Origin: Nymphaea colorata
Lineage: Eukaryota > Streptophyta > Magnoliopsida > Nymphaeales > Nymphaeaceae
DNA: 40,253 nt
Direction of reading: 5' to 3'
NCBI RefSeq assembly: GCF_008831285.2
Contig: NW_022204603.1
Location: 1-40,253, forward strand
Position 1 is the first letter of the stretch. Each line of letters starts with the position of its first letter. The translations under genes were made by a program, and so were the position numbers. Positions 21,165 through 31,998 of this stretch are shown here, piece after piece. The notes under the pieces are model-generated. The model had not been told where the DNA came from. It saw only the letters and a program-made list of their open reading frames with translations, and ran no database searches.

Positions 21165-22545
21165 ATAGTGTGTACGGGGCTTGCGATCAGGTCTCGTTCT
21201 TGGATGCTTCTATTTGGGTCTTCCTCATCAAAGTAGAAGGGCTTCAGGTTACAGACATGGAACACTGAATGCATCTTAAAGTCCGGCGGCAAGTCGGCTA
21301 GCTTCCCGATACTCTTCTGCATTGTAAAGGGTCCTTCATACTTCCAAATCAACGACTTGTGTCAGCCACAGAAGATGCCCGTCCGGTCTGGATAAAGTTT
21401 CATGAGGACTTGATCACCCACTTGAATTCCATCACCTTTGACTCCGATCTCAAATTTCTTCATCTTCTTGGTGGCCTTGTGTAAGAAGCCATAGCCAACT
21501 CCGTCTGTTCTTGCCAATCGTGGACAAACTGGTAGGCGAAAGTAGGTAGTCCTTTCTCTTGAGCTGCAAGGGTATGAGGCATCAACAGCTATTGTCCGTG
21601 TCTATCTTGAACGGACTATGTCCAGAAGGCTCGCTCTTCTACAAATTGTAACAAAATTGGCTACATCAAGTACTTTCACCCAATTCTTCTGATTTGCACT
21701 GACATAGTCGCGAAGGTATGTTTCCAGTCATCCGTTGATCCATTCAGTTTGGTTGTCAGTCTATGGGTGGAAACTCATTGAGAATAATAAATCTGAACCA
21801 ACAACTAAATACCTCACGCCAAAACTTCCATGTGAAGCAGGTGCCTATCACTGAAAATGTTTTTCGGCATGCCCCAGTGCTTTACTATATGTTTCACAAA
21901 CAGCTCTATGTCTTCTCCGCAGACATTCCTTAGAGGCTGGGATGAAGGTCACATACTTTGAAAATCTATCCACAACCAAAAGCATGGAGCTAAAGCCATC
22001 AACTTTAGGTAAGCTGAAGATAAAGTTCATAGAGAGGCACTCCAATGGACGCTCTGGAATAGGAAGAGGCTCCGAGAAACCAGCAATCTTCAGATTCGTC
22101 CCCTTGTCTTGCTAGCAGATCAAGCAAGTCTTCACATAAGCCTCGACGTCTTCTCGCATTTGTGGCCAGTAATAGCCACATTCAAGTAGCGCCAAGTCTG
22201 CTCATGGCCAGGATAGTCTGCCAACAATGAGTCATGACACTCCTTCAGCAGCTCTTGTCGAAGGTTTCCCCATCTAGGCACAAACACATGTCCGCCCTTC
22301 GAAATCAAAAGTCCATCAAGTAACCAGAATCGTGTGTCTTTCCACCTCAACTGCCTCAACCAAGTGCTTGCCACAGGTCCTGCGTCATGCCTTCTCGAAT
22401 CTGCTCCAGAAGAGCACTCTCCAGCTGTGCTTCGGATGATGTCGTCTAAGTAGCTGCCAGCTCTGCCTTCTGACTTAACGCCTCTGCTACGATGTTAGTC
22501 TTTCCTGCCTTATACTAAGGCAAAATCAAATTCAGCAAGGAATTC
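21165..22545 (-). pseudogene. Gypsy-2, 3' half: integrase in reverse orientation
   Basis: Minus-strand pieces, read right to left, follow the integrase order. The segment 22374-22132 contains LLISKGGHVFVPRWGNLRQE and the H of the HHCC zinc-binding region (SLLADYPGHEQTWRYL). The segment 22045-21848 carries the catalytic-core start (DGFSSMLLVVDRFSKYVTF). The segment 21352-21165 is the C-terminal region (YEGPFTMQKSIGKLADLPPD, then HSVFHVCNLKPF). Stops and frameshifts separate them. The chromodomain region and the 3' LTR are not seen left of about 21165. The right edge near 22545 corresponds to about 2372 in gypsy-1. Confidence 0.82.
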
Positions 22546-22557
22546 CCTATTCCCCTA

Positions 22558-22953
22558 TGTCTAGAGTCTGTACAGTATTTTTTTTTTTTTGCAATGTACT
22601 TCTTTTGCCTGCGTTGAGTCTTTTGCGTGACATGTTCACTTGTAAGCGAGTACCCTCCCACCGGTCTAAGTGTCATGTTTGTTTGGGGATTCTATGTTTT
22701 GGATGGTCGGCAATGGAATCCTTGTAAATGGCTTTGGCCATCCTGTAAGTAAGTTGAGATCTTTCTCCTATCTTACCTTCCTCGTGATGTACTAAGTTTT
22801 CCAAGTGAAATACATTGCGAGAGTTCTTTATTCAAATTGTTTTCTTCATACATTTGTCTTCGAAATGCTCTTTGCACCCCTTCCAATGGTTTGAAGGCTG
22901 ATGACAATTAGGTTCTTGTCGTGCCACACAGATGAAGAAGTGAGCCTGTGACA
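22558..22953 (+). repeat. Gypsy-2 LTR (5', + strand)
   Basis: Starts TGTCTAGAG and ends GTGACA, 396 bp, one base before the PBS. It shares blocks with the gypsy-1 LTR in opposite orientation, for example the stretch with cttgtaag, gagtaccctcccac and ggtctaag. It starts only 13 bp after the reverse-oriented integrase half ends. Confidence 0.82.
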
Positions 22954-22954
22954 A

Positions 22955-22968
22955 TGGTATCAGAGCCA
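22955..22968 (+). promoter_or_regulatory. Gypsy-2 primer binding site (tRNA-iMet)
   Basis: TGGTATCAGAGCCA, identical to the gypsy-1 site but on the + strand. It gives the orientation of the 5' half. Confidence 0.88.
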
Positions 22969-23046
22969 CTTTGGCTCAATCTAAGGAAGCGGTTGGATAG
23001 TCAGTGTAGAGGAACACACCGGCAAGCATTGGTCGAAAAAGACGTC

Positions 23047-24100
23047 ATGGCAACTCAATACAATCTACGTAGTACTAAGGGCAAGGGAATTGCCCAGTCC
23101 ATCGAGATGAGTGCGTCCCACGGTCAGGAAGACCTGACTGAAGTGACGAACAAGCTAGTTGTCGATGTAGGTACTCAAGAGGATGTGTTGGGCAATGCAA
23201 CAGAGTCCTTTGAGGAAATGAGGAATGAAATGAAGACCATAAGGGAACAGATGACGACTTTATAGCAATGAACAGGTCACCTATTGATACAGTGGCTGCA
23301 CTGTAGCTGAAGTTAAGGAACTTAAATCAAAGAACCACATGCTACAGTGACAAGTTTCTATAGGTGGAGGTAAAGATCGACTACCAATGGTTGACGTCTA
23401 GAGGCCAGGAAATATAATGAAAATCGAGATAGTTGAGTCATCGATAACTTCTTGTTCCAGGTGGAATATTACTTGGATCTTCAAGGGATTGTGGGAGATG
23501 ACCTTCACGTCAAGACTTCAGCCATGCTATTTGAGGGTGACGTTGTTGCCTGCTGGAGATGAAAATGCCTTGACATTCAAAAGGGATCTGCAGAATAGAT
23601 ACTTTTAATGATTTTCAGCGAGACTTGAAGAACTACTTCATGCCCCCAAATGCAAGATGCAAGCTTCTTCGACAGCTTGAAGTCCCAAAATAGACTAGTC
23701 CAATTTGTCTTGTTCCGACATATCAGGTACCAGATATATCGTCAACTTTGGGCACAATCCGAAGTGGAAAGAGGCAATCCCGAGACCTTGCAGGATGATT
23801 ATGTAATGGTAAAGCGCTTGCAGATACTCAGCGCAAGAGTTACACTAACACCTTCAAGCTGTCGAAGAGCTTGACCATGGAGGAAAGAATGAGGAACGAT
23901 GGGACCCCAAAGTTGAATCATCGACCCAGCACCAAGGCGAAAAGAAACCTTTCTTTGCCAGAACAACAATTACCAAAATAAAGTAGTAACTTGTTGGTTC
24001 TGTGAAGGGAGGCACATGGCGAGGCAATGTCCAAAGCGTTTGTCAAATGAAAATCAAGCAAGTACCTCAAGGTAATCTGATAATGCGGTGCAAGGTGAAG
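23047..24100 (+). pseudogene. Gypsy-2 gag remnant
   Basis: The probable gag start is ATG at 23047 (MATQYNLRSTKGKGIAQ). It is open to 23265 and ends in a helical charged region (SFEEMRNEMKTIREQMTTL). Capsid-like pieces follow in changing frames to about 23900. A CCHC zinc knuckle reading CWFCEGRHMARQC lies near 24000-24040. The frame from 22948 continues in front of this ATG without a stop, but the PBS lies there, so 23047 is preferred. Confidence 0.75.
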
Positions 24101-24179
24101 AACGAGAATGACCAAAGATGGGTGAACTTCAACTTTTGAACACATTAAAAAGGAAAGAAAAAGCGAAGGTGACACGACA

Positions 24180-24780
24180 CCTTTCAATGGACTCATGTAC
24201 CTAAAAGTTCTGGTAAATGGAAAGCTTACCATGGCTATGGTAGATACGGGTTTCACAAACAACTTCGTCTCAGATGAGGAGGCAAGGAGATTGGGCCTCA
24301 CCCCTAAAAGGAAGAGTTATGCATGAAGGCGGTCAACTCAGAGGCAAAACCCATCAACAGAGTGGCCCAGGATGCAGTTGTGAAGATTGAGAGTTGGTCA
24401 GAGAAATGCAACTTCTCGGTGGTCCCGATGGATGATTTCTAGATGATTCTAGACATGGGGCTATTTTGTGCAGCGAAGATGGTCCCGATGCCACATTTGA
24501 CAGTATCACATTATGGATAGAAGTCTCATTGCATGGTCCCAACAGTAACAGTAAAGAAAGACAAAGGCAAGGCTCAATGATATCTGCTCTTCAATTGAGA
24601 AAGGTCTGAAGCACGTGAAGACATGTACTTGGTGGCAATCAGGGAAGTGCCTACAGACTCTCCTCATTTGGTCCCAGAGGTACTTGCGCCTATCGTAGAG
24701 GAATTCACAGGACAATGCCTGCGAGCTCCCTAGATGGCTGCCACCTCGACATGAAGTGGATCATGCCATAGAACTGATTC
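24180..24780 (+). pseudogene. Gypsy-2 protease and linker remnant
   Basis: The stretch near 24230-24290 reads MAMVDTGFTNNFVSDEEA, with the retropepsin D-T-G intact. The rest of the protease is scattered over frames, and the pre-RT linker (ELPRWLPPR-like) lies near 24720-24780. No frame covers the domain. Confidence 0.7.
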
Positions 24781-24829
24781 CTGGTGCCAAACCACCGCCA
24801 ATGGCACCCTACAAAATGGCCCATGTAGA

Positions 24830-25566
24830 ATTCAAGGAACTTCGGCGATAGTTGGACGAAATGTTAGCTAGAGGCATAATCAGACCCTTCAAGCTCCTTT
24901 TGGTGCACCAGTGTTATTTTGGCAAAGCATGATGACTCCAAAAGGTTATGTGTAGACTACAGGACATTGATCAAGGTACAGTAAAGAACAAGTACCCTTT
25001 ACCTTTGATTGCGATCTTTTTTATTAGTTTTGTGGAACTCAAGTATTTTCCAAGTTAGAACTTTGATGGGTGAAGAGCCGAAGACAAATGTGTCACTCGC
25101 TATGGTGCCTTTGAATTTTAGTAATGCTGTTTGGATTGATGAATGCTCTTACAACTTTTTAACTCTATTGAACAAGATATTCTATTGTACCTAGATAAGT
25201 TCGTGGTGATCTGTCTTGATGATATTGTGGTGTACAACAGCTCGATGGAAGACCATGTGGGACAGCTACGAACTGTGTTCAAGGTGCTAGGGAAGACGAA
25301 CTCTATGTAAAACGTAAGAAGTGCTATTTGGCCAACAAGAAATCAGTTTTCTCGGCCACATAGTGGGAAAAGGTCAGCTGCAGATGGACACAGAAAAGGT
25401 GAGGGCTATTCAGGATTGGAAACTGCCAACCAATGTATAGGAATTGCATTCATTTCTCGGCTTGGTGTACTACTATCAGCGATTCATTGAAGGGTATTCT
25501 TTGATAGCATCCTCTCTCACTGATTTGCTGAAGAAGAACTGAACTTGGGCTTGAGAGGAACTTGAG
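24830..25566 (+). pseudogene. Gypsy-2 reverse transcriptase remnant, catalytic Tyr altered
   Basis: Homology to gypsy-1 RT runs through the palm region in broken frames. The catalytic box at 25212-25223 reads C-L-D-D (tgtcttgatgat) where gypsy-1 has Y-L-D-D. Downstream, the connection region (SLTDLLKKN-like) ends at about 25566 near ELEQG, equivalent to about 2715 in gypsy-1, so RNase H is absent. Confidence 0.75.
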
Positions 25567-25569
25567 CAA

Positions 25570-25800
25570 GGTATCTAAGTCTAACAGGAATAACATGTCC
25601 CATGGATGCGAAGGAACAGATCGCCTGCCTCTCAAAGCTTGTTGGGAATTTTCAGATGTCCTACACTCGACCATCTCAGGGCAATAACAAGCAATTTTTT
25701 TATTATCTAATGTTGTGTTTTTAAATTGACAGCAATTATTTTTTGGTTAAATATGCATATTTTGCATTTCATCAACTTCTCTCTCTCATTTGATTTGGTG
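25570..25800 (+). pseudogene. NLR 3'-end crumb next to gypsy-2
   Basis: The sequence aataacatgtcccatggatg, then cgaaggaacagatcgcctgcctctcaaagcttg split over 25587-25640, matches NLR-B 20255-20305 and the orphan fragment at 13440-13490. It is followed by a tail similar to the one after NLR-B (ggttaaat, ctctctctcatttgatttgg). The gypsy-2 right break lies directly before it. Confidence 0.7.
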
Positions 25801-25949
25801 TTGTTGTAAATTTTTCATGTCATGTTTTCCGGCTCCCAAAGTTGTCAGAATGTATAAAAAATCAGTAAATGCTGCCTGAAATTCACCGACCAATGTCGTA
25901 GTACATCCCTGCCCTCTCCCTTCCATCCCGCCTCACCAAGAAAATGTAG

Positions 25950-26400
25950 GGTTGAGGTATTTTAGGAATGTTGTTAATAAAAATAAAGAAATCTACTTTT
26001 TACACTTTTAAACTTTTCACATTTTTTATCCTTGTAAAATACTAAAAAGTACATTTCATTATAAAAAATTTATAACTTTTTTTCTCACTACTTTGTGCAT
26101 GCAACAAGTATGCAATCCATAAAAAATAGAGAGGATGGGGGTATTTTAGAAATTTTAGATAATGAAATTACTTTTTAGTCCTTTTTACTTTTTTACAATC
26201 TCCTTTTATCCTTTTAAATTCTTCATTTTTTCACTTTATTGGCAGCAATTTGGTCATTACACACTCCCATGCATGCATACCTAAAAGTGTGCATAAAACT
26301 AGTTTTGCTCCCTTTCACTTAATCAAAAGTATTTTGTCATTGTACACCCCTCTGCACAATTTTTTGCCAACAAGGGTATGCACATAACTAGTTTCAGACC
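25950..26400. repeat. AT-rich direct repeats
   Basis: A block with ggtattttag, ctactttttacactttt and ttttatccttgtaaaa at 25955-26045 recurs in diverged form at 26135-26220. A second pair starts gtcattacacactccc (26253) and gtcattgtacacccc (26336), a period of 83 bp, each ending in ataac/ataaa-ctagttt. No coding frame. Confidence 0.6.
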
Positions 26401-27060
26401 TTTAACCATCACGTCATCCATTGTCATTTTCCATCATGATTTACATAAGTTCATCGGTACTATTGATTTAAATAGGCCTGAATCAGCTGATTTGAATAAA
26501 ATGCAATTGCTGATTCAAGAGCCTCCAAAATTCAACAATTTTTTTTATAAATCCGTTGAATCAGTCATAAATCAGCTGATTCATGCTGAATCATCATTCT
26601 TTTAAGGTTGGTCTCTAAGGCTTTCCAATATGTTTTCATGGCATCATATATTGAAGATGCTTCAACTGAAAGGGGGAGGTGGGGATTCAATTCCCTGTGT
26701 AAGCAGGGCCATTAGCTACAAATTGGCTTCTTTCATGCACACTTAGCTAGTAAATGCGCCTAAGTGTGCATTCTAATAGATCATTTTGACCACTCTTTCA
26801 TTGGACCAAATGGACTGGATGTCCTTAGACCACACCTCTGTCATGTTATTGGTGTTATCTGCCCACTATTTGATGGTTTTAGGAACAAAACTTAGAGTTC
26901 CTTTTGTTCATTGTTTTTTTTCTGTTGTTTGTCCTATTTGTTTTGCCGGACATTTCATTTATGTTCTATCTATTTTGTATGTTTTGTCCAATAGTTGCAT
27001 CTTGTACTTTCTGGTCCTTTTGTAATGTTTGTTTTGTCTATTGTTTGATAATAAGAACAA
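26401..27060. other. Intergenic DNA, nothing recognised
   Basis: It contains several copies of atcagctgattc-like words near 26476-26590 and a pyrimidine-rich T/G stretch at 26895-27050. The open frames there (hydrophobic, Phe/Leu/Cys rich) are compositional artefacts. Confidence 0.5.
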
Positions 27061-27063
27061 TAC

Positions 27064-27125
27064 ATATATATATATATATATATATATATTCAGCATTAAT
27101 TCCTGATCAATGGGAAAAAATAATA

Positions 27126-27196
<71 letters not shown>

Positions 27197-27225
27197 TTAC
27201 AGAGAGAGAGAGAGAGAGAGAGAGA
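27064..27225. repeat. Compound microsatellite (AT)n-(AC)n-(AT)n-(AG)n
   Basis: (AT)n at 27064-27089, a spacer, (AC)n at 27135-27162, (AT)n at 27162-27191 and (AG)n at 27201-27225. The apparent ORF across it is simple repeat. Confidence 0.95.
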
Positions 27226-27699
27226 AAGAAACAAGTGACAAGAGTCCCTTCGTGCTACAATGATCATTCACAAGAAAGAGTTGCTTGAGAAGCCAAGCAG
27301 GGTGCAAAGTGCAATCCAGGAACCTGGATTCTGAAAGCAGGCATACATATGTAATACATGTACAATGCACTTAATAGAAGATGAATGATCATTTGATTAG
27401 CCCTTCAAAAAACAAAATGGCAAACACCAAAGATCACCACTCTTACAGTCTGCTCATTCTTCAGGAATAGTCTTGATGCTCACCTGAAACACATGCCCAT
27501 AACAAACCATATAAAATCTTCTTTCATTCATCATAAAGTAAAATAAAAAAACATGTAATGTGAATTTTAAAAATGTATACAAGCATCCTAGCAGTGCCAT
27601 TAATGAGAACTCCAAATTAAGTGACCATCTGCAAGTTTATCGTGTGCAACAATGGGGAAAACACAACTCATGCACTATCGGTGAAACACAACATCTACC

Positions 27700-28632
27700 G
27701 ACCTGGGTCAGCCCAGCCCGCCCCGAAAAAAATGCAAAAGCTAAGCCCATTAAGGCTATCGGGCCAGCTCGAAACCCGGGCCGTTCTAACTGGGCCGATA
27801 AAGTATCGGGCTCTGGGTTGAGATTATGCCCAAGGCCCAGCCTGGCTCGATTTCTGCTGCCGTGAAGGGCCTCGCTGAGTCCCAGCCCCCTTTTGCGCTG
27901 CCTTGAAGGTCTCTCTCTCCCCCTCTGACTTTCAAGCTTTTCCCTGCTTCAGTAAAGGGTCACTCAGCCCCATTTTGCGCTGCCGTGAAGGGTCTCTCCC
28001 TTCCCCTCTGTGTTGCTTTCCTTTTCTTTGTTCTTTCTCCCTTTTCTTGGTTGCTAGAATTATGAGAAATAAAAGGAGGAGAAAGTCAGATGAAGAAGCA
28101 GTGAGCACTCTTCATCATTGAAGAACCCACCACGCCACCAGAGGAAACAGTAGCAGGGATTTGTGGTTTAATCCACTAAACAGCAAGTTTCGAAAACCCT
28201 AACCCTAACCCTTCCCAACCCTAACCACAATCCGATCAGAAGAAAGTCAGATATGGAACTGGGAAATGGAAGCCAGCCGCCGCCGTCCACTTCCTACCAC
28301 CAACCTCTGCCGCCTTTGCCCAAAGCCTCCTCGTCCAGGACTGCGAGTCTGCGAGCCCCTTCCTCACCGGTGTGGCCACTCTGCGCCCGCCCTTCCTGCA
28401 TGTTTGCTACCTCGAAGACTCACTTCGGTCCTCGGCAAAACAGCGAAAAGAAGAGAAGAAAACTCCCCAAGCCGTTTATTTTTGAAAAAAAAAAATAAAT
28501 TTATTGTCAGGTTTTTCGGGCCCTGACCAGTTAATTACCGGGCCGGGCTGAGCCCAAAAACTCAAATCTTCAGGGCCTGGGCCCGAGTCAGGCGGGTACC
28601 GGGTACCAGGCAGCAGCCCAGCCCGAGGCTTA
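27700..28632. mobile_element. Candidate repeat with GC-rich ends around an exon-like core
   Basis: The outer parts (27700-27860 and 28515-28632) are rich in gggcc, cccagccc and taccggg words typical of some plant DNA-transposon ends. The phrase cagcccagcccg occurs at both ends in the same orientation. The core holds two roughly 90-bp repeats (27871 and 27962, each with ttttgcgctgcc.tgaag), telo-box-like AAACCCTAA motifs at about 28193-28230 and an ATG-led GC-rich frame. Limits are approximate and the class is unknown. Confidence 0.35.
28193..28498 (+). pseudogene. Telo-box-led exon-like fragment with an 81-codon frame
   Basis: AAACCCTAACCCTAACCC-type words (28195-28228) resemble the telo box found in many plant 5' leaders. 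ATG at 28253 opens an 81-codon frame (MELGNGSQPPPSTSYHQPLP, then RNSEKKRRK-like basic end) that stops at 28498 in an A-run. All three + frames are nearly open because the block is GC-rich, so the true frame is uncertain. I recognise no domain. It may be a captured 5' exon. Confidence 0.25.
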
Positions 28633-28639
28633 CCCCCAC

Positions 28640-29780
28640 CCTTTCCTCCTTCCAAATACATCAACTTTATGATCCGCTACATTAATTTTATAGATTTGTA
28701 CATAAAAAGGACCAAACTACCCTCAGTAACAACTTTTACAAAATTGTAAAAGAATCCCTTAGCTAACCACTTGGCATAAAAAAGAAAAATTAAAACAAAA
28801 AAAATAAAGAAAGAATAAGCCAACATTGGCTCTACAAACATCCTTTGGAGGTTCTGCCTTTACCGCTGTCCATTGGCCAATTCTCTCTCTCTCTATCCCA
28901 AATCCTTTCACCAAGATCTACCATATATTTCAGACCAAAGTTGGACTCTACCACCATTGTCAGTAAAATGCCAATCAAAGTTTGTCTATTTCCTCAAGGC
29001 CACCATTGCAGCTGCTCCACAGTGTACATCAGTTTGCACCCAAGCCATACTTGCTCACCAGCCACAAAGCCAGTACCAGTAGCCAGGTCTTCAAAGGAAG
29101 ACCTTAAGAGGAAGACCTTCTGCTAGAACCCATATCATGAGAACTTGGTTGTCTGACACAACACCAACATTGGCCCTATGCTTACCAGCTACTACTTCTC
29201 CCCCCTCCTCCCTCTCTCTCTCTCTCTCTCTCTACCCTCCCTTTAGGACCCTGCTTTAGCTGCCACCAGGCCTAACAACCATCAGTCATGGCTAAGGACA
29301 TCTACTGCCAGCCACCTGCGGCCAGCAACTTGTCACACTGCCACCCGTCCCTTGCTGGTAGGCTCAGGCCTCGGCCAAGAGGCTGTCTTGTCGAAGACTC
29401 TGACATCCACCATCCACGGCCAGGCTCTGGTTGGCATTTGATCGATGCCTGGGCTTAAGCCTAAGCCCTGCACAGTTCAATTTTAGTGAACAAAAGTTAA
29501 AATATCTATATTACATATATAAAAGTAAAACTTAGTTTAAAAATTAGTAATTAATATTTTATTACACGAGGCAGGGCAGGCTTGTTTTATTGCCGCTGCT
29601 TCGCCTTCTCACCATCTAGCAGCGTCAGCCTCAGCCTGGTCAAGAAAGCTACTCTCTTGTTCACGACTAGCCCTAGACATTGGACATCGACTACAAAAAC
29701 CTATCTTCGCCTTGGCTGCCCTCAACAGAGCCACGTGCTCCAAGCCCAAGCCGGCACATTCATGCAAGGCTACGCAGGTT
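28640..29780. other. Intergenic DNA with a CT microsatellite
   Basis: No gene recognised. (CT)n at 29212-29233. The stretch 28980-29440 is C-rich with many cca/gcc words, without a domain-bearing frame. Confidence 0.5.
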
Positions 29781-29875
29781 CTACGTCTAAGCCTGGGCAT
29801 CAACCCAGCCTGGCTCGATAAGGAGTCGGACTCCGGCCGGTCCAACACCTAAAATCCATGCCTAATCCATGCCCG
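29781..29875. repeat. GC-rich repeat fragment related to 27820-27860
   Basis: cccagcctggctcgat occurs here at about 29804 and at about 27837. Flanking words (ggagtcggactccggccgg, aatccatgcctaatccatgc) suggest a transposon end. A related gcctgggcttaagcc stretch lies at 29447. Confidence 0.45.
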
Positions 29876-31049
29876 ATTAAATTAAAAAATAAATGTATTT
29901 TTAATATATAATAATATATAAAATATAATTAATCATAATAAAATATTATAATTGTATATAAAACTCCTATCTGTTTACATTTCAATCATATATGACATTC
30001 TTTGTGTATATCAAACTCCGAGTGATGCTTTATGTCATATTTATATTTAATTTATTGGGACTTAACATGTCCAGGTAATAAGCTGGGAGACTCTTGATCT
30101 TTAGAACCCAATCTGTTGGCATAGTGGGATTTGTGTGACTGCCATAATTCTGTTTACATGTGCTGCTTTTTTCTGCCTAATCTGAACCTGTAAACGTAAA
30201 AGCCAGAGGTCTGTAAGCCATCCAAAGAATCTGTCCTTCAAGAGGGTCCAGGTCTTGTTTTCCTTCAACTTGCTGGAAGGGGAAAAACAAACTGCGTTCC
30301 ATGTTTCTTCAACCCTTAATAGTCAAGAAAAGAATTATTTTAAATCCTTTTCCCCTCTACTTTTACCTTTCTTCTTTCTTTTTCTTTTGTTGTTTCCCTC
30401 TTTCCTTCTTGTTCTTCTTTTGCTTCTCTTTCTTCTTTCCTCTTGTCTTTCTTTCTTTCATTTACTGTTTCTTCCTTGTCTAGGCCCTGCTTAGGTGTTC
30501 ATATAAGACCCATCAGGTGTCTGTGAATGTTTATCGCCAAGGCCTACCTACCACTTTTGGCTGCTAAGCTTCAATTTTGAGGAGTCATTTCACCACATGG
30601 CAATAAGAAATACTCACGTTCTATAACTGAGAGACGGCAGATTCAACTCCAAAACCAAAACAACTATTAGTTTGAAAATTATTAAAGTCTAACATTTATC
30701 TTCTATCCAATCCTTTAGATTAATTCTTTTTAGCTAATGAAAAAAGAAACCCTTTCATTGGACTCCGCATCACTGTCTTCAATGGGTAAAATCTTTGAAG
30801 CATTCTAACCTGATAAGCTACTCTTGAGTTCTGAATTGATGGCAAGAATCACTTAACTGTTGGCTTCAGAACTCTTCTTGCCCATTCTTGTTGGTTTAGG
30901 GAATTTGAAGAGCCTAAACCTAGCAGAATTGTGAAAGAACTCTGCCTAATAAATGGCATTTTATTTTAAGCATTTTCAAATTTGCTTCTCTGGTAGACCT
31001 TTGGTTCAGTGATGCATACAATGTCGATTGACGAGGATGTCTCTCGAAA
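29876..31049. other. AT-rich intergenic DNA with a pyrimidine tract
   Basis: A long C/T-only-like tract lies at about 30335-30480 on the + strand. The hydrophobic ORFs across it come from composition. No gene seen. Confidence 0.5.
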
Positions 31050-31394
31050 GTGTTTGAAGGCCTTGAATTTTGATTTTAAAATTTGATTTTATAAACAAAA
31101 TTGCACCTCAAAAATAGAATTACAACAAAAATTCCAGTTCTAGTTTTCCTTTGTAATAGTCTGAAATTTTGATTTCAGAATTGAAAATGATGCATTTGAT
31201 AAAACATGAACTAAAGCCATCATGATGTGTTGTAAAGGGAGATGAAGAAATTCTAAAATCATAATTCTACACCTCAGATAAGATTCACGATTCTAGAATT
31301 TTTGATTCAAGAATGAGCTTACAAAAAAAGAATCAAAATTCTTTGTTAGAGAATCTTAATGTTAGAATTCCACAATTCATCCTTCATCGAACAC
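31050..31394. mobile_element. Candidate AT-rich MITE
   Basis: The left end GTGTTTGAAGGCCTTGAATT and the right end, GTGTTCGATGAAGGATGAATT on the complement, form imperfect inverted termini. The interior is made of gaattttga/ttctagaatt words on both sides. Target duplication not clear. Confidence 0.4.
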
Positions 31395-31844
31395 CCCCTC
31401 CATTAGTGGCTTCGCAATTTTTGAAGAAAAGAAATTTATGCCATGGAAATATCATGTCATTCTTTTGAAGAAGAGAATGATGAGTTTTTTCATTCTGTAG
31501 ATGAATTAGCAGCTAATTTACAAATTTGTTTCTGCGGTGGGAATTCAAGCAGGCAGCGTGAATCGGTCTAATCTGGTTCAAGGCTTTTGTCATCTTCTAA
31601 TGTATTTAGCTGTTCGCGACCTGTCTCTGTTTGCAAGCATAAACCTCAAGGATACGATCAGAGACTGCGGCTGGCCAACTGCGAAAGCTTGGGCACATGG
31701 CTTGAATGAGGTCCCTGGTCATTGTCTGAAGTGGGTCCTATCCGATTGTGTTTGATCTCAGGAGTCCCCACCATGGCATGTGATCCAGAGGCAATATAGT
31801 CCCAAGGGACATAGCATTTCCGGTTAGGCTCGCAAGCCGATGAG
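31395..31844. other. Intergenic DNA, nothing recognised
   Basis: A 72-codon frame at 31537-31755 has no recognisable domain. No repeat was found. Confidence 0.4.
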
Positions 31845-31990
31845 CAGGGGTGGAGCTATAACAACTCAAATGTAATTTTTTTTAATCATTTATCCTATAC
31901 AAATTTGTGAAAAATTATATTTCGGCCGTGTTTAAATTTTGAAACTATAATTTGGCCTTCCTCATGAAAAATTTGTGTTTCCACTCCCTG
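31845..31990 (+). mobile_element. hAT-type MITE copy with 8-bp target duplication
   Basis: A 146-bp element starting CAGGGGTGGAGC and ending GTTTCCACTCCCTG. It is flanked by ccgatgag (31837-31844) and tcgatgag (31991-31998), one mismatch. The interior has the family signature tacaaatttgtgaaaaattatatttcggcc (split: tacaaatttg, aaaaattatattt) and gaaactataatttggcc. Confidence 0.7.
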
Positions 31991-31998
31991 TCGATGAG

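Noticed and set aside
26904-27263. 119-codon frame with apparent membrane segments
   Set aside because: Half of it is translated AT/AC/AG microsatellite and the rest is a T/G-rich tract.
28193-28230. Interstitial telomere array
   Set aside because: Only a few CCCTAA-like words, with interruptions. A telo-box-type leader is the simpler reading.
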